Source: Elusimicrobiota bacterium
GTDB taxonomy: Bacteria; Elusimicrobiota; Elusimicrobia; UBA1565; UBA9628
Direction: 5' to 3'
Length of the DNA stretch: 64,000 bases
Assembly (NCBI GenBank): GCA_016194705.1
Contig: JACQAZ010000001.1
Span: 23,324 to 87,323, forward strand
Shown: in pieces, positions 54,021-63,259 of the stretch
How positions within the stretch are numbered: position 1 is the stretch's first letter
How the letters are laid out: the number at the start of each line of letters is the position of its first letter
Position numbers and translations under genes: made by a program
Notes under the pieces: generated by a model
What the model saw: the letters and a program-made list of their open reading frames with translations, nothing else
Databases searched by the model: none
What the model was told of the DNA's origin: nothing

Positions 54021-54911
54021 ATGAAGACCGAAGCGAGAAACTCCGAGCTGACGCCGCAGCAGAAGAAGCAGATGCTCGACAAGATCAAGTCCTCGTCCTC
54101 CTACCTCCGGGCCTACGAGGACGTCTCCTTCATGGCCAAGAAGGACCTGCGGCCGATCAGACTTCAGTTGGAGCTCCTTAAACCCGAGACCGTCCTGCGC
54201 GAGCACAAGATCCGCTCGACCATCGTCGTCTTCGGCTCGGCCCGCGTGCTCCCGCCCGAAGAGGCGCGCGCCCAGCTCGCGTCGGCCAAGGAGGAGCTCG
54301 AGGGCAACCCGCGCAGCGACGCGCTCAAGCGCCGACTCAAGCGCGCTCGGATGCGCCTCGAGCAATCCAAGTACTACGAGGAAGCCCGGCGCTTCTCCTA
54401 CATCATCTCCAAGGCTCAGCAATCCGACAAGAACCTCGAGTTCGTCATGGTGACCGGCGGCGGCCCCGGCATCATGGAGGCCGCCAACCGCGGGGCCTGG
54501 GAGGCGGGCTCGAAGTCCATAGGACTCAACATCACCTTGCCCCACGAGCAGGACCCCAACCCGTACATCACGCCGGGCCTGTGCTTCCAGTTCCATTACT
54601 TCTCGCTGCGCAAGATGCACTTCATGATGCGCTCGAAAGCCTTGGTGGCCTTCCCCGGAGGCTACGGGACTCTCGACGAGCTCTTCGAGACCCTGACCTT
54701 GGTGCAGACCAGCAAGAAGAAGCACCTGCCCATCGTCCTCTTCGGCAAAGAGTACTGGAGCCGCCTCATCGACTTCGACTTCATGGCCGAGCAGGGCATG
54801 ATCTCCTGGGACGACACCAAGCTGTTCAAGATCGTCGAGAAGGCCGAGGAAGGCTGGGAGCACATACGGAGTTTCTGGAACACGCACCGCGGTCCCGTCG
54901 CCGAGGACTAG
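54021..54911 (+). CDS. LOG-family (TIGR00730-like) nucleoside monophosphate phosphoribohydrolase
   Basis: 296 residues. The Rossmann-like core contains VFGSARVLP, FVMVTGGGPGIMEAANRGAWEAG and LVAFPGGYGTLDELFETL, the PGGxGTxxE motif of the LOG family. Members release ribose-5-phosphate from nucleoside monophosphates or cytokinin nucleotides. An N-terminal ~70-residue charged extension and an inserted helical pair (LKRRLKRARMRLEQSKYYEEARRF) make it longer than the ~190-residue plant type. It starts 1 nt after the dctM stop. Confidence 0.88.
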   Translation: MKTEARNSELTPQQKKQMLDKIKSSSSYLRAYEDVSFMAKKDLRPIRLQLELLKPETVLREHKIRSTIVVFGSARVLPPEEARAQLASAKEELEGNPRSDALKRRLKRARMRLEQSKYYEEARRFSYIISKAQQSDKNLEFVMVTGGGPGIMEAANRGAWEAGSKSIGLNITLPHEQDPNPYITPGLCFQFHYFSLRKMHFMMRSKALVAFPGGYGTLDELFETLTLVQTSKKKHLPIVLFGKEYWSRLIDFDFMAEQGMISWDDTKLFKIVEKAEEGWEHIRSFWNTHRGPVAED

Positions 54912-54918
54912 AGGCCCG

Positions 54919-55932
54919 ATGCTGGCGACCATCCTCCTCGGGCTGGGCCAAACCTTGGCCCCGTGCTGGGCGGCCGACGAGTTCCTCAAGAACATGCGCA
55001 AGGCCGCGAAGGTCAAGGAAGACCCCGACAAGATCGAGTACTACGACCGCGCGATCTCGGCCTGGGAGCCCGACGACGGGGGCCCGCTCCTGGCGGAATG
55101 CCGTTTCCGCCGCGGCGAGGCCCATTTTCGCCGCTGGGAGTTTTCCGCCGCCGAGCCCGACCTCTCCAAGGCCATCGAGCTCGACTCGGGAAACAGCCAG
55201 GCGAGGCTTCTGCGCGGGCGCGTGCGCCTGCGGGCCGGCCGGGTCCCCGAGGCGCTCAAGGATCTCTTCGACTTCACGATCATGGCGCCCGAGAACATCG
55301 AGGGCTTCCTCTGGCTCGGCCAAGCCCATCTCAAGATCGACGAATACGAGCCGGCCCTCCGATCGTTTTCGCGCGCCGCGCAGATCGACGCGCGCGACTA
55401 TCGCGCGCCGCTCGGGCAGGGGCGCGTCTGGCTCGGGCGCCGGGAGTGGGACAAAGCCCTGGCATCCTTGAGCGCCGCCGACGGGCTGGCCAAACGCAGG
55501 GTCCCCGACGTGCTGACCGAGCTCGCGGTCTGCGAGGTCGCCCGCGGCCGCCACGAAGCGGCCTTGGACGATTACGGGCGGGCGATCCCGCTGCTTGAGC
55601 ACGCCCTCTCGCAGCTCTCGCGGGCCGACATCCCGACCGTCGAGCTCGCAGACGAGCGCGAGACCGCCGCCCGCGCCTACTACGGCCGCGGCAGGGTCAA
55701 CGAGTTCCTTGTCCGCCTACCCGACGCGCTCGCGGATTACCGGCAGGCCTGCGAGCTGGGCCATCAGGAGTCCTGCCGCAAAGCCGAGGGGCTCGCCGCG
55801 CGGTCCGAGGAGACCAAGCAAGCGAAGACTCGGACCCTGGCCAAGCCCGAACGCAAAGCTCCAGCCGCGTCCAAGAAAAAGAAGCTCCCGCCGCCCGACA
55901 GCGAGGCCGGAGACAGAATCTACGCGAACTGA
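54919..55932 (+). CDS. Exported TPR protein
   Basis: 337 residues with a short N-terminal signal (TILLGLGQTLAPCWAAD). At least five TPR units are visible (RRGEAHFRRWEFSAAEPDLSKAIEL, FLWLGQAHLKIDEYEPALRSFSRAA), followed by a Lys/Pro-rich tail. The start is 7 nt after the LOG stop. Probably a periplasmic scaffold; no specific partner can be named. Confidence 0.85.
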   Translation: MLATILLGLGQTLAPCWAADEFLKNMRKAAKVKEDPDKIEYYDRAISAWEPDDGGPLLAECRFRRGEAHFRRWEFSAAEPDLSKAIELDSGNSQARLLRGRVRLRAGRVPEALKDLFDFTIMAPENIEGFLWLGQAHLKIDEYEPALRSFSRAAQIDARDYRAPLGQGRVWLGRREWDKALASLSAADGLAKRRVPDVLTELAVCEVARGRHEAALDDYGRAIPLLEHALSQLSRADIPTVELADERETAARAYYGRGRVNEFLVRLPDALADYRQACELGHQESCRKAEGLAARSEETKQAKTRTLAKPERKAPAASKKKKLPPPDSEAGDRIYAN

Positions 55933-55936
55933 TATC

Positions 55937-57217
55937 ATGATCGGCTCCTTTCGAATGAAACGTCTCTCATTGCTGGTCGTCCTCCTGCTCGCCTCGGCGC
56001 GCGCCGAGGCCAAGCTCTCGCCGGTGGCCGAGAAGTACCTCGACGAAGGGCTGCACCATCTCTACAGCCTCGACTACCCCGAATCCCGCGCGGCCTTCCG
56101 CAAGATCATCGAAGCCGAGCCCGACAGCCCGTTCGGCTACCTCTTCGAGGCCGGCGGCATCTGGTGGCAGTCCTCGATGGAATACGGGCTCTTTAAGGAT
56201 ACGCCGACTTTGCAGGGCCTCTTCGAGCAGGACATCGAGGCCGCCCTGCGCAAGGTCGACGCCCTGGAGTCCTCGAAAGACAAGGACACGCGCGCCGACG
56301 GGCATTTCGTCGAGGGGATGACCGAGGGGACCCGCGGCCAGTGGGAGATGATGCGCGGCCATTGGCTCAAGGCCTACTCGAACGGCCGCAAGGCCCTCAA
56401 GCACCTCAACAAATGCCTCAAGACCGACCGAGAGTACTACGACGCGGACCTCGGTCTTGGCGTCTTCGACTACCAGGCGGCGCATTTCGGGGGCGTCGTG
56501 AAGGTCTTCGCGGCCATCGGCGGCATCCACGGGAACGAGAAGAAGGGCCTCGAGCTGATGCGGCTGGCCGCCGCCAAGGGTCGCTACGGCTCGCGCCAAG
56601 CCGCGCAGTTCCTCGCTTCCATCTACATCGCCGACCGGCACGACTACGCCAGCGCCCTGCCCCACATCCAGAGGCTGCGGCGCGATTTCCCCGAGAGCGC
56701 GTACTTCGAGTTCATCGAGGCCATGCTGCAGTACCGTTTGGGGCATTGGGACGAGTCGCTCAAGCTCGGCCGCGAGATCTTCGAGCGCTTCCGCTCGGAC
56801 CCCAAGGCCCTCAACCGCAAGCTCCTCGGACTGACCTGCGGGCTCACGGGCGAGAAGTGCCTCGAGAAAGGCGACGTCGATAAGGGCTTGGTCTGGTTCA
56901 CGCACGCCATCGAGTCGACCCCGGAACCCAAGCCCGGCGCCCGCGCGCCCAAGAAGGGCCCTGCGGCGGACAAGCAGGCCGCGGACCTGCAGTGGCTCTC
57001 CCTGACTCATCTCTACCGCGGCTACACCTTCGACATCCTCGGACAGAGCGACGAGGCCGAAAGGGACTACCATTGGGTCCTCGACCACCCCGACTTCTCG
57101 GACGGCCGCGCGCGCGCCGCCGAGTGCCTGGCGACCTCCTGCGACGCCAAGCCCCTGGTCTTGTACTTGCGCGCCATGTCCAACGGCGATCCCTGGCCTC
57201 CCTCCCGAGCCAAATAA
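55937..57217 (+). CDS. Exported TPR-like protein
   Basis: 426 residues from ATG 55937 (alternative 55955, giving MKRLSLLVVLLLASARAEA as the signal peptide). Helical repeats cover the mature part: HHLYSLDYPESRAAFRKIIEAEPDSPFGYLFEAGGIWW and GVVKVFAAIGGIHGNEKKGLELMRLAAAKG. This pattern matches a family of TPR proteins in which each protein also predicts a long non-TPR helical middle. It lies 4 nt after the previous TPR gene, so both are one unit. Confidence 0.83.
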   Translation: MIGSFRMKRLSLLVVLLLASARAEAKLSPVAEKYLDEGLHHLYSLDYPESRAAFRKIIEAEPDSPFGYLFEAGGIWWQSSMEYGLFKDTPTLQGLFEQDIEAALRKVDALESSKDKDTRADGHFVEGMTEGTRGQWEMMRGHWLKAYSNGRKALKHLNKCLKTDREYYDADLGLGVFDYQAAHFGGVVKVFAAIGGIHGNEKKGLELMRLAAAKGRYGSRQAAQFLASIYIADRHDYASALPHIQRLRRDFPESAYFEFIEAMLQYRLGHWDESLKLGREIFERFRSDPKALNRKLLGLTCGLTGEKCLEKGDVDKGLVWFTHAIESTPEPKPGARAPKKGPAADKQAADLQWLSLTHLYRGYTFDILGQSDEAERDYHWVLDHPDFSDGRARAAECLATSCDAKPLVLYLRAMSNGDPWPPSRAK

Positions 57218-57276
57218 ATCCTGCGTTTTGAAACATTTTCGCCCTTGAAAAAAAGGCGGAGGCGAGCTATCCTCCT

Positions 57277-57963
57277 ATGGCAATGAGCGCCGCCGATCCG
57301 TTCACAGTCTGGCTCGAGGGCTTCAAGAGAGAAGTCGACGCCGTCGTCGCGACCGTCGCGCCGTCGCGGGTCCCGGCCGCCGACGACGCCAAGGCCGCCT
57401 TCGAGAATTGGTGGCAGACCAGCCAGCAGCCCATCCTACCCGAGGGTCGAGGACCCGATCCCGGCGCGGGCCGCGTCGACGCCCTGACCGCCGAGCGCTC
57501 CGAGCTGCGCCAACAGCTGACCCAGGCGCAGGCGGGCTTCTCGGCCGAGCGCGAGGGACTCACCTTGCGGCTCGCCAAAGCCGAGACCCAGGTCCGCGCC
57601 CTGCTCGAGGGGGTCAAGACCCTCAAGGAGGACAAGCTGCGCCTCGAGGAGAGCGCGCGCAAGGCCGAGAGCGCCAATGCCTCGTCCGATGAGGAGCTGA
57701 GAATCGAACGCGAGCGCGCCCTGCTGGCCGCCACGGAGCTGGTCTCGCTCAAGCACAAGTCGGCCGAGCAGCAGGACGCCCTGGCCAAGCTGCGCGAGGC
57801 CGTGGCCGCCCGCGACGGCACCCTCGAGGAGCTGCGCCGCCAGGCCTCGGCCTACCAGGAGCGCCTCATCCACTCCAAAGAGCTCACCGACGCCGACGTC
57901 GCTTTGCTGCGCCAAGAGCTGAAGCTTTTCATCGAGGAAATCCGGATCATGCTGAGGAAGTAA
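57277..57963 (+). CDS. Coiled-coil protein
   Basis: 228 residues, starting at ATG 57277 or 57283. After ~70 residues the protein is almost continuous coiled coil (LTAERSELRQQLTQAQAGFSAEREGLTLRLAKAETQ... AELVSLKHKSAEQQDALAKL), with no signal peptide. TATCCT ends 9 nt before ATG 57283. The hairpin repeat copy 2 starts immediately after the stop codon, then the GYF_2 coiled-coil gene follows. A cytoplasmic scaffold is likely; function unknown. Confidence 0.75.
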   Translation: MAMSAADPFTVWLEGFKREVDAVVATVAPSRVPAADDAKAAFENWWQTSQQPILPEGRGPDPGAGRVDALTAERSELRQQLTQAQAGFSAEREGLTLRLAKAETQVRALLEGVKTLKEDKLRLEESARKAESANASSDEELRIERERALLAATELVSLKHKSAEQQDALAKLREAVAARDGTLEELRRQASAYQERLIHSKELTDADVALLRQELKLFIEEIRIMLRK

Positions 57964-58030
57964 GGTGCCAGGCCTTCACCCTTTTCACTCTTTGTCCTCA
58001 AAAGAGTGAAAAGGGTGAAGGCCTGGCACC
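57964..58030. repeat. Long intergenic hairpin, copy 2 (30-bp stem)
   Basis: The left arm 57964-57993 starts GGTGCCAGGCCTTCACCC and the right arm 58001-58030 is its exact reverse complement, with a 7-nt loop. Relative to copy 1 both arms carry one change, T to C on the left and A to G on the right, at paired positions. It abuts the stop codon of the upstream gene. Confidence 0.85.
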
Positions 58031-58048
58031 AACCAAGGGAGAATTGAA

Positions 58049-58942
58049 ATGAAATACTGGGTCTACATGAACGGCGAGGTCCCCGGCAGCTACACGCCGG
58101 CCGAGCTGGTCGCCTTGAACGGATTTTCGATGACGAGCCTGGTCTGCCCCGCCGAGGGGGAAATATTAGAGAAGAACTGGAGGCGCTCGGGCGAATTTTC
58201 CGACATCATCAAGGTCCTGCACGAGCGCGACGCCAAGCAGCCGCCCTCGGCGCCGTCGCTCGCGCAGGAATCGGTCATGACCGCCGACGTCAACCAAGTC
58301 ATCGACACGGCCAGCACGCGCCTGTTCTCGCAAGTCTCCCACCTCATGAAGGAGCTCGAGAACCGCCGCGAGGAGCGGGCGCTGACCGTGACTTTGCAGC
58401 GCCAGGTCGTCGACCTCAAGGACCAGCTGCTCGCCGCCCAGGACAAGCTCTACGGCCTCGAGGGGAAGATGCCCCGCATCGCCGAGCTCGAGGAGATCGT
58501 GCGCAAGGACGAGACCGCGATCTCGAACCTCGAGAGCGCGCTCAAGGCCCGCGAGGAGGGCCTCGGCGAGCTGCGCCAGCAGACCGAGAAGACCAAGATC
58601 GAGCTCGAGAACACCAAGCGCCGCCTGGGCGAGTCGCTCAACGATCTCTCGATCCGCAACCGCCTGGTCGACAAGCTCAGCCGCGACCTCACCGAGAAGG
58701 AGCTCTCACTGGCCAAGTCCCTGGGCGTCATCAGGCGCCTCGAGGAGGACCTCAATCGCCTGTGCCCCGTCGTCGACGCCCTGGCGGCCCAGGAGCCGGC
58801 CCCGGCGCCGGCACAGCAGCTCCCCTCGGCCGCCGCACCGGCAGAAGAGGCGCCGAAGGAGCAGCCCGCGGCCCAAGGAGCGCTTGTCGACAAATTCAAG
58901 AAGCTGATGGGGCGTTCGGATCCCGGTCAATACGACCACTGA
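58049..58942 (+). CDS. GYF_2-like domain plus coiled-coil protein
   Basis: 297 residues, with GGGAG about 9 nt before the ATG. Residues 1-50 (KYWVYMNGEVPGSYTPAELVALNGFSMTSLVCPAEG... NWRRSGEF) match the GYF_2 type, which binds proline-rich or membrane partners. A long coiled coil (about 105-235: LKDQLLAAQDKLYGLEGKMPRIAELEEIVRK) and a Pro/Ala linker follow. No signal peptide. It may be the partner of the preceding coiled-coil protein. Confidence 0.78.
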   Translation: MKYWVYMNGEVPGSYTPAELVALNGFSMTSLVCPAEGEILEKNWRRSGEFSDIIKVLHERDAKQPPSAPSLAQESVMTADVNQVIDTASTRLFSQVSHLMKELENRREERALTVTLQRQVVDLKDQLLAAQDKLYGLEGKMPRIAELEEIVRKDETAISNLESALKAREEGLGELRQQTEKTKIELENTKRRLGESLNDLSIRNRLVDKLSRDLTEKELSLAKSLGVIRRLEEDLNRLCPVVDALAAQEPAPAPAQQLPSAAAPAEEAPKEQPAAQGALVDKFKKLMGRSDPGQYDH

Positions 58943-59005
58943 GCCGCGGTCTTAATTAGCGCTCGGCCCGCCTGACTGCCTAAAGTTAGCAGTCCAATTA
59001 GGGGA

Positions 59006-59035
59006 TTGACAGTTTTGGATTCTCTGTGCTATAAT
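59006..59035 (+). promoter_or_regulatory. groESL promoter TTGACA-18-TATAAT
   Basis: TTGACA (59006-59011) and TATAAT (59030-59035) are both consensus, 18 bp apart. The CIRCE element begins at the last base of the -10, so the repressor would cover the start site. Confidence 0.85.
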
Positions 59036-59061
59036 TAGCACTAGAGGAGATGAAGTGCTAA
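59035..59061. promoter_or_regulatory. CIRCE operator (HrcA binding site)
   Basis: TTAGCACTA-N9-AAGTGCTAA matches the CIRCE consensus TTAGCACTC-N9-GAGTGCTAA except for one compensating pair (C/G to A/T at the inner edge); the nine-base spacer is conserved. HrcA, which binds it with help from GroEL, is not encoded in the window. The long groES leader (about 67 nt) contains this element. Confidence 0.92.
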
Positions 59062-59108
59062 CTCTCCGCTAAGTGCTTTAAGGACGGATATATCTGGAGG
59101 CAAGAACA

Positions 59109-59420
59109 ATGACCGAAGCGACGCTGACCAAAGTGAAGCTGCAGCCCCTGGGCGACCGGGTCCTCGTGAAGCCGCTCGAACAGAAGGAAGTGAAGCGCAG
59201 CGGCATCATCATCCCCGACACCGCCAAGGAGAAGCCGCAGGAAGGCCAGGTGGTGGCCACGGGCAAGGGAAAGACGACCGACGACGGCAAGGTGCTGCCC
59301 ATGGACGTCAAGCCGGGAGACCGCATCCTGTACGGCAAGTACTCCGGCAACGAGATCAAGATCGACGAGCAGGACTACCTGATCATGCATCAGGAAGACA
59401 TCCTGGGCTTGCTGAAGTAG
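59109..59420 (+). CDS. groES: Co-chaperonin GroES
   Basis: 103 residues, slightly longer than the ~95 norm. VKLQPLGDRVLVKPLEQKEVKRSGIIIPDTAKEKPQEGQVVATGKG shows the core and the mobile loop that docks on GroEL, and EIKIDEQDYLIMHQEDILGLL ends the chain. GGAGG precedes the ATG. It caps the GroEL ring in the cytoplasm; expression is set by the CIRCE operator upstream. Confidence 0.98.
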   Translation: MTEATLTKVKLQPLGDRVLVKPLEQKEVKRSGIIIPDTAKEKPQEGQVVATGKGKTTDDGKVLPMDVKPGDRILYGKYSGNEIKIDEQDYLIMHQEDILGLLK

Positions 59421-59441
59421 TCCTATATTAAGGAGAGGTAG

Positions 59442-61076
<1,635 letters not shown>

Positions 61077-61107
61077 GCTAGACGCTTAGTCCATCAACGA
61101 ATCAAAA

Positions 61108-61144
61108 AAGCCCCCCGGTCCGAAAGGATCGGGGGGCTTCCTTA
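61108..61144 (+). terminator. groESL intrinsic terminator
   Basis: AAGCCCCCCGGTCC and GGATCGGGGGGCTT pair (one G-T wobble) around a GAAA loop, 31 bp after the groEL stop, followed by TCCTTATT. Confidence 0.88.
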
Positions 61145-61437
61145 TTATACGCCCCGGTGCGAATAGCGAAATTCGAACGTGAAAGTGATAGGCCGACCAG
61201 GATGGCAGTGTTTGTCCCGAACTCAATATCGATTGCTATTGAAATTTGTTTCGAGACGACTTACACTTTCTGGGACAAAGGCGAAAGGAAGTCTGGCGTG
61301 ATATGCTGACCGGGCCGGCGGCCTTTGACGGATCAATATTGGCAGTTTTTTCCGGATAAGCGACAATGGAATCGATGAAATTCTTAAATGCAGGAAATTT
61401 CGGATTCCGGAGTTAAGCTGGTCAGTATAATAGTAGT
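61145..61437. other. AT-richer gap before the cassettes (possible attI-side flank)
   Basis: No gene is supported. It contains TTTGTCCC (61211-61218) paired with GGGACAAA (61272-61279) and a TATAAT at 61426-61431 that could start the first cassette gene. If a full integron is present, the attI site would lie here, but no integrase is encoded and no attI can be recognised. Confidence 0.35.
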
Positions 61438-62208
61438 TATGCTACCCCAATGAAAATGAGAGTTACAATTATCTTCTGTCTCGGAGGATTTCTTTCTCCT
61501 GCTGCGGCCCAAGAGTCAGCGCAAGAACGGCTCGCAAAATTTAAGGCGTCTCAAGGACAGATCGCACAACTCCAAGAGAAAGTCGAAAAGGCCCCTGATG
61601 ATCAAAAAGCGTATCGGGCTCTTCTGGAGGCGGGTCTCGATCAGTACGAATTGATTTATGCTCGCGAACACTATCCAGCTGATATTCGCGAGAACATTTT
61701 GAAATTAAAGGTCGTGATGGAAGACATGTACACTCTTCAGGAAAGCATCAATGAATCGGGCATGCCGGTTGGCGTCACCGTACCGGACCTATTGCAGCGG
61801 CTTAAGGCCCAAAAGGTTCGGTATGCTCGCCGAAGATCTGTCCCCCTGATCGATCCTTGGGGCACCCCATATCGCTTCTTCATTTTCCCTGAGAACGGTC
61901 AATACAAGATCGTTTCAGCAGGAAGCGACAAGAAATTTGACCCAGAAAATCTTCGGATCACAGAAGATGAGTTGAGGCAAGCACCTGAGAAACGGTCTTC
62001 CAAAATGAGTGACGATATTGTGTTCATCGACGGGCGCAACTTTACAAAGATCTACGACTACCCAAAGAAAGCGCAAACATTCCTGTACACGCGTTGCAGG
62101 CCAGCGGATGAGGTGCGCAAAGTGCGGTGCTGGTAGCATAACTAACCGCTTCTGCCGACGGCGGCTTTGCAGAGGATCGCCTGATAGCCGTCGCGGCAGA
62201 GCGGAGCG
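61438..62208 (+). mobile_element. Integron-type gene cassette 1
   Basis: The cassette opens with TTATGC after the G of a GTTATGC core and ends at the G of GTTATGG. Its attC R'' box is GCATAAC, exactly complementary to its own GTTATGC start, the diagnostic relation for excisable cassettes. It holds one gene that fills nearly the whole cassette. GC is clearly below that of the chromosome. Confidence 0.7.
61450..62136 (+). CDS. Cassette-borne secreted protein with GspG-like C-terminal domain
   Basis: 228 residues. A signal peptide (VTIIFCLGGFLSPAAAQE) is followed by a helical, coiled-coil-prone segment (RLAKFKASQGQIAQLQEKVEKAPDD) and a C-terminal domain with VPLIDPWGTPYRFFIFPENGQYKIVSAGSDKKFDPEN. 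That last part matches the C-terminal Ca-binding/beta region of GspG-type major pseudopilins, but the prepilin helix is absent. AT-rich codon use differs from the flanks, consistent with acquisition as a cassette. The stop codon touches the attC R'' box. Confidence 0.68.
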   Translation: MKMRVTIIFCLGGFLSPAAAQESAQERLAKFKASQGQIAQLQEKVEKAPDDQKAYRALLEAGLDQYELIYAREHYPADIRENILKLKVVMEDMYTLQESINESGMPVGVTVPDLLQRLKAQKVRYARRRSVPLIDPWGTPYRFFIFPENGQYKIVSAGSDKKFDPENLRITEDELRQAPEKRSSKMSDDIVFIDGRNFTKIYDYPKKAQTFLYTRCRPADEVRKVRCW

Positions 62209-62214
62209 TTATGG
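62136..62214. other. attC-like recombination site 1
   Basis: R'' GCATAAC (62136-62142) and R' GTTATGG (62208-62214) bracket an imperfect palindrome. The left L-box CCGCTTCTGCCG pairs with CGGCAGAGCGG, leaving one unpaired T, the extrahelical base typical of attC hairpins. Unequal spacers (TAA against AGC) and a ~25-nt variable loop complete the layout. Confidence 0.72.
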
Positions 62215-62277
62215 CTCGGTTCTGGCGAGGTAGCAATCCGGGGCGTGGATGGACCGACGGCATGAGGATGAGCGCAC

Positions 62278-62523
62278 ATGATTCGCGCTGAAGGCAAGAA
62301 CGTTATCCTTTGGTTCGTTCTCGTCCTGGTGGCTTACATTATTTGGAGTGCTACTCTCGGCGGCTCATTTGGATGGTTCATTGGGCATTATTCCTACTCG
62401 ACCCCGATGCCCACCTGGACGGCGATGCGAGGTACTGTTCATACTCCATCACCGGAACAAGCTGCGCAAATGAATCTTGAGTTCTCCCGGCATATGAAAG
62501 AGATCAACTGGCTAATTTGGTGA
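62278..62523 (+). CDS. Cassette-borne small membrane protein A
   Basis: 81 residues. One N-terminal membrane helix (NVILWFVLVLVAYIIWSATLGG) and a short polar tail (SPEQAAQMNLEFSRHMKEINWLIW). I do not recognise it. The next ORF starts 6 nt after its stop, so the pair may be co-translated. Confidence 0.5.
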   Translation: MIRAEGKNVILWFVLVLVAYIIWSATLGGSFGWFIGHYSYSTPMPTWTAMRGTVHTPSPEQAAQMNLEFSRHMKEINWLIW

Positions 62524-62529
62524 CCGCTA

Positions 62530-62799
62530 ATGAATGCGACAGCTTGGGTGGTCACAGGCGCTTTTCTTGGACTCGCATCCATACGTCGTTACAATTTCAT
62601 TCTGTTTGTTTTGTTTTACATCTCCTCGCTCCTTGGAATCATGCATCAATTAGCTGCTTCCGGAAATCTCGTGATTGAGGGAGCGACATTTCTTGCTTCG
62701 GCTGTCGCCTTTTGGTTTTCGAACGAATTGACCTCCAAGATTCGGGCCGGAATACTGACGGCAAAACGGCATGAGAGCACAATACTACGCCATAACTAA
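62530..62799 (+). CDS. Cassette-borne small membrane protein B
   Basis: 89 residues with two or three hydrophobic segments (YNFILFVLFYISSLLGIMHQ, IEGATFLASAVAFWFSN). Not recognised. Its stop codon TAA falls inside the attC R'' region (CATAACTAA), as is common for cassette genes. Confidence 0.5.
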   Translation: MNATAWVVTGAFLGLASIRRYNFILFVLFYISSLLGIMHQLAASGNLVIEGATFLASAVAFWFSNELTSKIRAGILTAKRHESTILRHN

Positions 62800-62865
62800 C
62801 CGCTTCTGGCGACCGCGGCTGTTAAGGAATTCCAGTAGCCGCGGCGCCAGAGCGGAACGTTATGC
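62790..62865. other. attC-like recombination site 2
   Basis: R'' CCATAAC (62790-62796) and R' GTTATGC (62859-62865). The left L-box CCGCTTCTGGCG pairs with CGCCAGAGCGG with one unpaired T in the same place as in site 1. The two sites share ACTAACCGCTTCTG, so they belong to one attC family and probably one source integron. Confidence 0.72.
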
Positions 62866-62907
62866 GTGGTACGCAGCCTCGCGCAGGTCCTAGATCGCGT
62901 CACCCCC

Positions 62908-62947
62908 TTGATTTAAGGACAAATCTCGTGTATATTTAAATATATAC
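62908..62947 (+). promoter_or_regulatory. brnT promoter with AT-rich palindromic operator
   Basis: TTGATT (62908-62913) and TATATT (62931-62936) are 17 bp apart. GTATATTTAAATATATAC (62930-62947), nearly palindromic, covers the -10 and touches the ATG. This is where a CopG-type antitoxin would be expected to autorepress. Confidence 0.6.
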
Positions 62948-63259
62948 ATGACGGACATCGTATTCGGGCAGGCGAAATTCGACTGGGACGAGCACAATGT
63001 CCGCAAGAACTGGAAGAAGCACAAGGTCGCCTACACGGAGTGCGAGGAGGTCTTCTTCGACCCCGGACTCAAGGTCCTGCCGGATGAAGGCCATTCGAAG
63101 ACCGAAAGGCGCCACATCGCGCTGGGCAAGACCGTCACGGGAAGGCTGCTGTTCGTGGCTTTCGTCGACAGAGGGGGCAAGCTCCGGGTCATATCGGCCC
63201 GGGCTATGAGCCGGCAGGAGAGACGCGCTTACCATGAAAAAATTAAAGAAGCTTCCTAA
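62948..63259 (+). CDS. brnT: BrnT-family toxin
   Basis: 103 residues matching BrnT, the RelE-fold ribonuclease toxin of type II systems: FDWDEHNVRKNWKKHKVAYTECEEVFFDPGL, RRHIALGKTVTGRLLFVAFVDRGGKLRVISARAMSRQERRAYHE. The ISAR and late basic residues of the family are present. It overlaps the antitoxin ORF by 26 nt. It sits just beyond the last attC, so it is not demonstrably part of the cassette array. Confidence 0.88.
   Translation: MTDIVFGQAKFDWDEHNVRKNWKKHKVAYTECEEVFFDPGLKVLPDEGHSKTERRHIALGKTVTGRLLFVAFVDRGGKLRVISARAMSRQERRAYHEKIKEAS

Larger units (their letters stand above)
62209..62859 (+). mobile_element. Integron-type gene cassette 2
   Basis: It begins TTATGG (after G at 62208) and ends at the G of GTTATGC (62859). 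Its R'' is CCATAAC, complementary to its own GTTATGG start and different from that of cassette 1, as expected. It carries two small membrane-protein ORFs. Confidence 0.7.

Noticed and set aside
61145-61437. attI site upstream of cassette 1
   Set aside because: Only the GTTATGC core is visible; no integrase-binding repeats or intI gene support an attI call.
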